Shown: positions 1-5,523 of the stretch, in pieces | How positions within the stretch are numbered: the stretch's first letter is position 1 | Layout: every line of letters starts with the position of its first letter | Source: Candidatus Doudnabacteria bacterium | Lineage (GTDB): Bacteria; Patescibacteriota; Doudnabacteria; UBA920 | Assembly: GCA_016788805.1 (NCBI GenBank) | Contig: JAEUSE010000058.1 | Location: 1-6,591 of the forward strand | Length of the DNA stretch: 6,591 bases | Direction of reading: 5' to 3' | Position numbers and translations under genes: made by a program | Notes under the pieces: generated by a model | Seen by the model: the letters and a program-made list of their open reading frames with translations, nothing else | The model's database searches: none | Told to the model about the DNA's origin: nothing

Positions 1-661
1 AATTTTCATCCTTAATCAAACCAATTATTGACAAAGTCATATCCGGGATGGTTCGGCGCACTGCTGCTAGGGCTAAAAAAATAGTGGGCAAATTTTTCAC
101 GGCGGTTACATTGCCTAAATACACCAACCCCTTTCGATTACCCCCGCCAAGATTTGAAAAAGCATCGACATCTACCGCGAAAGGGCTAAAAATAAGCTTG
201 TTCCTAAGGAGTCCACGGTCCAAGATGCGTTGTTCCGCCGCTGAGAATACGCGAATCTTTTTAAAACGAAATAACGCAATACTTTGAACCATTTGCCTCC
301 AGGCATTCTCTCTCACCAAGCTCCGGTGTCCGGCAAAAATCGTTTTCGTCGCCAACCACGGTACCATTAAAGAGCGGATAGAAAAAGAATTTACATAAAA
401 CAAGGCCTGCCGATGCCGCCAGACAAAATACAAAAACTGCGCCGTATTCGTATACACAACAACCTCCGTAGACGGGTCAAAGTTCGGATCGCGCTCGAGC
501 GCCGCCTTGTCTCCCCGGAGGAAAAGTATTGTTCTAAAACCCGCCCGCCGAGCCACGGCCACCGCGTGTAAGAAATAATTCTCTGACGGAGCCAACGCCC
601 GTAACTCCGGAGAATAGCCCCAAATAATCTGTATAAATAGGTTATCCCCTTTTTTAAACAT
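1..661 (-). CDS. Glycosyltransferase, GT-B fold (GT4-like), C-terminus cut by window edge
   Basis: The minus-strand frame stays open for all 220 codons from the ATG at 661 to the left edge, so the 3' part of the gene is missing. The N-terminal domain begins FIQIIWGYSPEL and has alternating strands and helices (FRTILFLRG near residue 42, EVVVYTN near 66). The linker into the second domain contains IRVFSAAEQRIL (136-147) and LIFSPFAVD (156-164). The second Rossmann domain then opens with GLVYLGNVTAVKNLPTIF (178-195) and MTLSIIG (208-214). This matches the 'vGrl...KN/KG...l..A' pattern of group 1 glycosyltransferases, which transfer a sugar from a nucleotide donor. The donor-binding E-x7-E region lies beyond the edge. 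The ATG overlaps the methyltransferase stop by 8 nt (654-661), indicating translational coupling; only a weak GGA precedes it. A role in extending a surface glycan is inferred from the neighbours. The acceptor and sugar cannot be told. Confidence 0.85.
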   Translation of the reverse strand, partial: MFKKGDNLFIQIIWGYSPELRALAPSENYFLHAVAVARRAGFRTILFLRGDKAALERDPNFDPSTEVVVYTNTAQFLYFVWRHRQALFYVNSFSIRSLMVPWLATKTIFAGHRSLVRENAWRQMVQSIALFRFKKIRVFSAAEQRILDRGLLRNKLIFSPFAVDVDAFSNLGGGNRKGLVYLGNVTAVKNLPTIFLALAAVRRTIPDMTLSIIGLIKDEN

Positions 662-1295
662 GTCTATCCAATTTTTTTACGGCAAACAGCTGAAACGCCA
701 TACGCGGCAAAAAATTCACGAATTTAGTCACTAAAAACACTACTTGTAAGTATAGTGTAGCAAATGCGGGATACTTACCGAGTGGCTTCCACCGCAGATG
801 CCGTACGCCATTTATCCCGTACACGCTAAAACCGGTCGCCCTGAAGTCCTCAGTAATCCAACCCGACAGATGCTTTTGGTGCTCATTGGCATGATACGCA
901 TCCTGCGCTACAAATCCGTTTGGGGTAACCACAATTACTTTATAGCGCGCCCAATCGGTCATTTTTTTGAGCAACACCTCACCGTCAGCTCTGGTGAGGT
1001 GCTCTATCACCTCGCTGCAATATACCACGTCAAAAGACTTCGGAGGTATCTCTACAGTCATAATATCAGCGCAAATGTAGTGGCCGTGGATGCCTTTCGC
1101 ACGGCTTTGTGCAATGTAGTCCGGAAATATTTCAACCCCCACCGACTGCGGTACGGAACAATACTGCAACAGAGAATTATAACCACACCCCACGTCTAAT
1201 ACTGACGCATAGCCCTTAGTCTCTCGTCGCAATAACCGAACTTCGTCAAAAAAATAAAGCCGATAATAATACTTTAATGTAGGAAGGATGGACAT
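654..1295 (-). CDS. Class I SAM-dependent methyltransferase, probably glycan-modifying
   Basis: A 213-residue protein with the Rossmann methyltransferase core. Motif I is VLDVGCGYN (32-40), which binds the SAM methionine moiety. The acidic residue after strand 2 is in VGVEIF (E55), and CADI (D77) gives the adenine-side acid. SFDVVYCSEVIEHL (87-100) is the motif IV region usual in Methyltransf_11/23-type enzymes. Later come VVTPNGF (122-128) and NEHQKHLSGW (137-146), a pattern I associate with methyltransferases of polysaccharide loci. The C-terminus (about 178-207) is hydrophobic with basic residues and may sit on the membrane. The gene starts 10 nt after the upstream glycosyltransferase stop, and its end overlaps the next glycosyltransferase start by 8 nt, so the three are very likely co-transcribed. 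No Shine-Dalgarno is visible before the ATG. O-methylation of a sugar or lipid-linked glycan is inferred from context; the fold assignment is firm but the substrate is unknown. Confidence 0.88.
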   Translation of the reverse strand: MSILPTLKYYYRLYFFDEVRLLRRETKGYASVLDVGCGYNSLLQYCSVPQSVGVEIFPDYIAQSRAKGIHGHYICADIMTVEIPPKSFDVVYCSEVIEHLTRADGEVLLKKMTDWARYKVIVVTPNGFVAQDAYHANEHQKHLSGWITEDFRATGFSVYGINGVRHLRWKPLGKYPAFATLYLQVVFLVTKFVNFLPRMAFQLFAVKKLDRHV

Positions 1296-1305
1296 AGACT
1301 ATATT

Positions 1306-2241
1306 TTAACGTCGTACATGACTCATTAACCAATTCTTTCCGCTTATAAGCCGGCGGAATAACCAACCGCCGCCCACCGATAAACCACAATAGGCAAGAG
1401 AACGAAAGTTAAAATAATTCTCTTTTAAAGACATCCAAAAAAACTTTCGGGCCCGCGCCGGAAGTCCAAACGCGGCGTACTGCACTCCCACACTTCGCAA
1501 ATAGTTACTATGTACGTCCTTCCGCGCGTAGAAATGCCGATATTTGTTAAACAGATACACCCGCTGTGCTTCGTACGTTTCCGGATTAATGCTCGCGGAA
1601 ATATTTTTTTCACTGAGCACATGTATATATAAAAAATTGTTTACTACTCCAAGCGAGTAGCCGCCGGTGAGTACCCGAATATAAAAGTCCCAGTCCTGAG
1701 GGCCAATAAGTTGTTCGTCAAAGAGCCCGACAGCCTTCGCCACCTCAGCCCTGACTAGCACCGACGAAGTACTTAAGATAAAATTTTTCTCCAGTATAAG
1801 CCGCGCGTAATCCCTGCTCCTCGGCACTCTAATTTTAGTAATCCGCCCTCTATCTGTTTCCCAACACACCAGTGTGTGACAGGTAACCATGTCCACACCA
1901 TGCTGCTGTAGGTATTGTACCTGGGTAGCTAATTTTTCCGGCAACCAAGTGTCATCATGGTCCAAAAAAGCCAGCCACGTACCCATAGCCTGCCCGATGC
2001 CGTAGTTAGTCGGCTGAGCCGGGCCGCCGGAGTTTTGTTGATAAAAATATTTTACTCTCCCGTCTTGCGCGGCCAAATTCCGCACTATCTCTCCGGTCGC
2101 GTCCAGAGAACCGTCGTCCACGAACAAAAGATCAAACCGTGTGTACGTTTGCCCCAAAACACTCCGAATAGTTCGCTCAATAAAACTCGCGCCGTTGTAC
2201 GTGGGTATAATAACTGAAATAAACGGCTCTGAATCAATCAT
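1306..2241 (-). CDS. Family 2 glycosyltransferase (GT-A fold)
   Basis: A 311-residue protein with a canonical GT2 domain at the N-terminus. FISVIIPTYNGASFIERTI (8-26) is the first nucleotide-sugar-binding strand, FVDDGSLDATGEI (40-52) carries the uridine-contacting acids, and AFLDHDDTWLPEKL (91-104) holds the metal-binding DxD-like motif as DHDD (94-97). PQDWDFYIRV (181-190) corresponds to the (E/Q)DWD segment that carries the catalytic base. Residues after about 215 are aromatic and basic, with a hydrophobic stretch near 281-296 but no clear transmembrane helix, which is usual for peripheral GT2 enzymes. It would transfer a sugar from a nucleotide donor to a cytoplasmic-face glycan intermediate. 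An in-frame TGA lies 24 nt upstream with no other start codon between, so the ATG at 2241 is the only reasonable start, although no Shine-Dalgarno precedes it. The 79-bp gap back to pilC holds no convincing terminator or promoter, so read-through from pilC is possible. The methyltransferase follows after 10 bp. Confidence 0.93.
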   Translation of the reverse strand: MIDSEPFISVIIPTYNGASFIERTIRSVLGQTYTRFDLLFVDDGSLDATGEIVRNLAAQDGRVKYFYQQNSGGPAQPTNYGIGQAMGTWLAFLDHDDTWLPEKLATQVQYLQQHGVDMVTCHTLVCWETDRGRITKIRVPRSRDYARLILEKNFILSTSSVLVRAEVAKAVGLFDEQLIGPQDWDFYIRVLTGGYSLGVVNNFLYIHVLSEKNISASINPETYEAQRVYLFNKYRHFYARKDVHSNYLRSVGVQYAAFGLPARARKFFWMSLKENYFNFRSLAYCGLSVGGGWLFRRLISGKNWLMSHVRR

Positions 2242-2320
2242 ACAACTGGTATAAGCGAAAACTCAAGTTCATATAGCCGGCCACAATAAGCGCGCTACAA
2301 GAACAAAGACGCCAAGACTC

Positions 2321-3535
2321 TTACTGGATATTTGTACCGATATTATATATCGGAATTATCAAAGCGTATGCTAAAGCACCGACCGCGCCACCAATAACGA
2401 GCAGTAACAACGGTTCGATAATTGATGACATATTTTTTAAGGTGGCGTCAATCTGCGACTCTATGTGCGTGGCAATTTGTTCCAAAATTGTTTCGAGCGT
2501 TCCTGTTTCTTCACCCACTTGCAACATTTGCACGATTAAAAATGGGAATAACTTTTCGTGTTCCGCAAGCACCTCGGTTAACGGTTTACCCACCTTAACC
2601 CGCTCAGCCGCCGAAGCAATAGCTTCCTGGTACAAGGTGTTGGGAATTGATTTACCCGCAACCCCCAAACTTTCTACAATAGGTATACCGCTCCGGAGCA
2701 GCGAAGATAAGACCCGAGTAAATCGCGCGATATTTATTTTCACCGTTAACGGGCCGATACCCGGTATGACCAGCGATGCCCTATACATAGCTGCTTTGCC
2801 AGCGTTCGTTCTAAGCAAAGCCATAAAGGTAGGTCCAGCTAAGACAAGAGCGATAATAACCAACACTGCATGGCCGGACATAAAGTCACTAATTGCCATA
2901 ACAATCTTGGTGGCGGTTGGCAAGTCGCCGCCAAAATCCTTAAATGTCGAGGTGAGCTTCGGCAAAACAAAAATAGACATAAGCACCCCAATGGCGATCA
3001 TCGCGACCAAAATAACGGACGGGTACATCATGGCGCCGCGCACGCGACCCCGCAAGTCAGCCTCCCGCTCCAACTGAATACCAAGCTGACCCAAACTTTC
3101 CTCCAAATTGCCGGACATCTCCCCCACCTTAATCATGTTCACAAAAATATCTGAAAACACCTTGGGGTACTCCGCCATCACTTCGTTGAGTTGCCTTCCG
3201 TTTTCCACACCGTGTTGCAAGGCCAATAGTACAGCGATAAACCTCCGATTCTTAGTTTGTTTGGCAAGAATTTGCATAGACCGGGACACAGGCACCCCGG
3301 ACTTTAGCATAAGCTGCAAGTTCTCCACAAAAACCAATTTTTCTCCCAACGGAACTGAACGAAGCCCCGTCAAAAAAGCTATGGGGTTCCAAGCCACCTT
3401 CACTTCGGTAATTTCTACCGGTACCAAACCCTGCTCTTTCAACTGATGACCGGCCGCTAACAAAGAACCGGCAGTTACCGTCCCCTGCTCACGTTGGCCG
3501 TTGTTTTTTAAAATTGTATAAGTAAACTTTGGCAT
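2321..3535 (-). CDS. pilC: Type IV pilus / type II secretion inner-membrane platform protein PilC (GspF family)
   Basis: A 404-residue, full-length GspF/PilC-family protein. It is the polytopic inner-membrane platform that couples the cytoplasmic assembly ATPase to pilin insertion. It opens with the usual short beta domain (FTYTILKNNGQREQGTV, 4-20, then LKEQGLVPVEI, 32-42). Two related T2SSF domains follow, at about 66-190 and 269-392. Each carries the family signature: VGEMSGNLEESL (137-148) in the first and VGEETGTLETIL (340-351) in the second, both preceded by a 'GIP/GVP' turn (80-82, 283-285). Transmembrane helices are likely at about 171-193, 222-241 and 373-396, the standard topology. 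The start at 3535 gives the conserved MPKFTY-type N-terminus; only AAAAGA precedes it, too close to be a good ribosome site. It lies 79 bp after pilB in the same direction, with an AT-rich palindrome in between. The family cannot by itself separate a type IV pilus from a type II-like pseudopilus. Confidence 0.95.
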   Translation of the reverse strand: MPKFTYTILKNNGQREQGTVTAGSLLAAGHQLKEQGLVPVEITEVKVAWNPIAFLTGLRSVPLGEKLVFVENLQLMLKSGVPVSRSMQILAKQTKNRRFIAVLLALQHGVENGRQLNEVMAEYPKVFSDIFVNMIKVGEMSGNLEESLGQLGIQLEREADLRGRVRGAMMYPSVILVAMIAIGVLMSIFVLPKLTSTFKDFGGDLPTATKIVMAISDFMSGHAVLVIIALVLAGPTFMALLRTNAGKAAMYRASLVIPGIGPLTVKINIARFTRVLSSLLRSGIPIVESLGVAGKSIPNTLYQEAIASAAERVKVGKPLTEVLAEHEKLFPFLIVQMLQVGEETGTLETILEQIATHIESQIDATLKNMSSIIEPLLLLVIGGAVGALAYALIIPIYNIGTNIQ

Positions 3536-3541
3536 TCTTTT

Positions 3542-3610
3542 ATTGCAGATTGATAATTGTAAATTGAAATGTATTTTTAAATCTGCAATTTACAATCTGC
3601 GATTTGCAAT
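3542..3610. repeat. AT-rich imperfect palindrome between pilB and pilC
   Basis: The left arm at 3542-3566 pairs with the right arm at 3586-3610 at 20 of 25 positions, including an uninterrupted 11-bp core (attgtaaattg, 3556-3566, against 3586-3596) and a 6-bp outer end (attgca, 3542-3547, against 3605-3610). The loop is 19 nt. The right arm is built from iterated words (ctgcaattt, tacaatctgc, gatttgcaat), so alternative pairings exist, such as 3543-3550 with 3580-3587. The element fills most of the 79-bp gap. In RNA it would form a long AU-rich hairpin between the two cistrons. No U-tract follows the stem on the minus strand, so it is not a classical terminator. It could be a processing site, a translation modulator for pilC or an insertion-type repeat; its function is unknown. 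Confidence 0.75.
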
Positions 3611-3614
3611 TAGG

Positions 3615-5369
3615 CTACTCTTTTGAAACTCTAAGTACTTCGTCAATGGTAGTAATGCCCTGGAGTGCTTTAATAAACCCATCTTGCCACATTAAAATCA
3701 TACCGTTATTTTGAGCAGTCTCTTGTATCTCTTGGGCGGTTCGTTTTTGAACGATTTGGGTCGCTATGTCGGTTGTTACTTCAAGCAGTTCGTGAACGCC
3801 AATACGCCCTTTATAGCCTGTCGGACCGCATTTATCGCACCCTTGCGGTTTGCGAAAAGTTAAATCCTCGAAACGACTCGCGCCTTTCGGTAACAACTTT
3901 AGCCGGGCGTATACCTCCATCAGCTTCTCCAAATTAAACTCCTTAGCGATAACTTCTATAAAACCACTGTCCGGTTTATAGGGTTGGTTGCAATCAGGAC
4001 ACAGGATGCGCACCAACCGCTGCGCCATAACGCCATTGGTCGTTGAGGCGATTAAATACGGCTCAACTCCTATATCCAACAAACGGGCGGGCGCGCCGGC
4101 GGCGGAGTTGGTATGCAACGTGGAGAGTACAATATGACCGGTCATAGCCGCGTGCACCGCTTCGTCTGCAGTCTCTTGGTCACGAATTTCACCAATCATA
4201 ATAATATTGGGGTCTTGCCGCAGCAGCGCGCGCAAACCTATGGCAAAAGTCAGACCGATTTTCGGATTAACCTGCATTTGGTTGGCCCGTTCAATCCGAT
4301 ACTCAACCGGATCTTCAATAGAAGAAATATTCACGCTGGGAGTATTGAGTAAAGTAAGAAGGGCATACAATGTTGTTGATTTACCGCTACCGGTCGGCCC
4401 GGTTACCAGCAACATACCGTGCGATTTATGGATGACCCGCTGAACAATTTCCAACTGCTCGGGCAAAAACCCTAGCTGCTCCAAACTCATTGCCTTGGTC
4501 GACTCGTCCAGCAAACGCATGACCACCTTTTCTCCGTCAAAAACCGGAATAGTAGAAACACGGAGGGAAAAACGATATCCGTCTTTTTCTACTTTAAACC
4601 GTCCGTCCTGGGGCAAACGATGTTCATCAATCTTTAAATCGGATAGCACTTTAATACGTGCTACCAAAGCGGGCTGGATCATTTTGGGCAGGGTCATAAC
4701 GTCGTGCAGTATACCGTCAATACGGTATCGCACGGTTACCGCGTTTTCTTGCGGCTCAATATGAATATCGGATGCTTTCTCAAAAATTGCATACTCCAGT
4801 AACGTATCGACGACCCGAATAACCGGAATCTCTCCGGCCATTTTCTTTAACCCCTCCACCTCGTCGGGTTTGGTAGCCCCTCCTGCCGCTTCGGTCTTAA
4901 TAGTTGGCTCCCCACCCACCAAATGTTTAATCTCACCTTCCAGGTTAGAGTGATACTTCGCCAACCCGAAGTCCAAACTGGTTTTGCCGATTAAAAACAA
5001 CAAAATGGGCAAACCCGTCTTCTTTTGAATAAACTCTCTGGTTTGCAGGTCGGTCGGGTCGACCATAGCCAAATGCACACCCTCTTTAGTCTTCGCGAAA
5101 CTGATAATTTTATGCCGATGCGCGATGGGTTCCGGAACCAACTGCAAAACCTCCTGATCAATATGCTCGGTCCGCAAATCTATTGCCGGTATGCCCAAAA
5201 GTTCGCTTTTTACCTGTAGCAATTGCTCCTCGGTTACCGCCCCTTTTTCCAATAACAAATCTTCCCAGTTACCGCGTACGGCTTGTGGGTCATTCTGCAA
5301 ACTTGCAACAACGTCGGCAGTGATTATCCTTTTTTGTTTCAGTACTTTTATGAGGTCCGGAGTGTCCAT
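3615..5369 (-). CDS. pilB: Type IV pilus assembly ATPase PilB (GspE/PilB family)
   Basis: A 584-residue secretion hexamer ATPase, normal in length for PilB. It hydrolyses ATP in the cytoplasm and drives pilin polymerisation through PilC. The N-terminal MshEN/T2SSE_N-like region (about 35-145) contains LLLEKGAVTEEQL and IDLRTEHIDQEVLQLVPE. The catalytic core shows Walker A GPTGSGKST (324-332), the Asp box IEDPVEYR (351-358), Walker B IIMIGEIRD (389-397) and the His box TGHIVLSTLHTN (410-421). Before the core, SDIHIEP (200-206), RIDG (216-219) and QDGR (254-257) are conserved N2-domain motifs. Two Cys pairs, CPDC (457-460) and CDKC (511-514), form the zinc-binding tetracysteine site, and GYKGRIGVHELL (518-529) follows. 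All catalytic residues are present, so it should be active. PilB is favoured over retraction ATPase PilT because PilT lacks the long N-terminus and zinc site. The gene has its own candidate promoter at 5413-5421 and a 5' hairpin; pilC follows. No pilT lies between them. Confidence 0.96.
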   Translation of the reverse strand: MDTPDLIKVLKQKRIITADVVASLQNDPQAVRGNWEDLLLEKGAVTEEQLLQVKSELLGIPAIDLRTEHIDQEVLQLVPEPIAHRHKIISFAKTKEGVHLAMVDPTDLQTREFIQKKTGLPILLFLIGKTSLDFGLAKYHSNLEGEIKHLVGGEPTIKTEAAGGATKPDEVEGLKKMAGEIPVIRVVDTLLEYAIFEKASDIHIEPQENAVTVRYRIDGILHDVMTLPKMIQPALVARIKVLSDLKIDEHRLPQDGRFKVEKDGYRFSLRVSTIPVFDGEKVVMRLLDESTKAMSLEQLGFLPEQLEIVQRVIHKSHGMLLVTGPTGSGKSTTLYALLTLLNTPSVNISSIEDPVEYRIERANQMQVNPKIGLTFAIGLRALLRQDPNIIMIGEIRDQETADEAVHAAMTGHIVLSTLHTNSAAGAPARLLDIGVEPYLIASTTNGVMAQRLVRILCPDCNQPYKPDSGFIEVIAKEFNLEKLMEVYARLKLLPKGASRFEDLTFRKPQGCDKCGPTGYKGRIGVHELLEVTTDIATQIVQKRTAQEIQETAQNNGMILMWQDGFIKALQGITTIDEVLRVSKE

Positions 5370-5380
5370 AGCATACCAGA

Positions 5381-5396
5381 CCTGCGCACACGCAGG
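5381..5396 (-). promoter_or_regulatory. GC-rich hairpin in the pilB 5' leader
   Basis: A perfect 6-bp stem (cctgcg / cgcagg) closes a 4-nt loop, and it ends 11 nt before the pilB ATG. The only purine-rich stretch that could act as a ribosome site, GCAGG, is the 3' side of the stem, so folding could hide it. In this direction no U-tract follows, so it is not a terminator for the upstream gene. Read on the plus strand it is followed by ctttctt, but no plus-strand gene ends here. A role in translation control or mRNA stability of pilB is inference. Confidence 0.5.
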
Positions 5397-5412
5397 CCTT
5401 TCTTATGGCTTT

Positions 5413-5421
5413 AGTATACCA
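5413..5421 (-). promoter_or_regulatory. Candidate extended -10 promoter for pilB-pilC
   Basis: On the minus strand TGGTATACT reads as an extended -10 element: a TG dinucleotide, one spacer base, then TATACT, which matches five of six bases of the sigma70 consensus. No good TTGACA-like -35 sits 16-18 bp upstream, which is acceptable for extended -10 promoters. Transcription would start near 5406 and give a leader of about 37 nt that includes the 5381-5396 hairpin. The position right after the palindromic region and before pilB fits an operon promoter serving pilB, pilC and perhaps the glycan genes further down. Confidence 0.5.
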
Positions 5422-5428
5422 TAAAACC

Positions 5429-5507
5429 GAATCAGGAATATAGGATTATGAAGCATGGCGAGACCCAATTCCCGGGTCTTAATTCATAATTCCTGATTCA
5501 TAATTCA
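5429..5507. repeat. Nested palindrome with direct repeats downstream of the sugar-phosphate transferase gene
   Basis: Three inverted repeats are nested around one centre. The outer stem is 11 bp perfect (gaatcaggaat at 5429-5439 against 5489-5499). A middle stem of 8 bp (attatgaa at 5445-5452 against 5483-5490) shares two bases with the outer right arm. The inner stem is 6 bp (agaccc at 5461-5466 against 5474-5479) with a 7-nt loop. The right side also carries an 11-bp direct repeat (attcataattc) at 5482-5492 and 5496-5506, a 14-bp period. The element begins 17 bp after the transferase stop and ends about 8 bp upstream of the pilB -10. Although the inner hairpin is GC-rich, no U-tract follows, so a standard intrinsic terminator is not supported. 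It could be a rho-type terminator structure, a protein-binding site or a lineage-specific repeat. Confidence 0.75.
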
Positions 5508-5523
5508 GTATTCTGCGTTTCGC

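Noticed and set aside
48..287. A 79-codon open frame on the plus strand near the left edge
   Set aside because: It is antisense to the well-supported GT-B glycosyltransferase frame and resembles no known family.
798..1199. A 133-codon open frame on the plus strand
   Set aside because: It is antisense to the methyltransferase motifs and shows no family pattern or ribosome site.
2242..2280. A 12-codon minus-strand leader peptide (MNLSFRLYQLYD) ending inside the GT2 start region
   Set aside because: No ribosome site, no regulatory residue run, and such short frames arise often by chance.
2242..2320. Possible terminator or promoter in the pilC-GT2 gap
   Set aside because: The best inverted repeat (tagc...gcta with an internal mismatch loop) is too weak, no U-tract follows, and -10/-35 candidates match only three or four bases each.
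2442..3077. A 211-codon open frame on the plus strand
   Set aside because: It lies entirely antisense to pilC, whose domains and membrane helices are clear; the plus-strand product has no recognisable domain and is rich in Ser, Thr and Ile as expected for a shadow frame.
5381..5408. Intrinsic terminator on the plus strand (GC stem followed by ctttctt)
   Set aside because: No plus-strand gene lies upstream and the T-run is broken; the hairpin fits better as part of the pilB leader.
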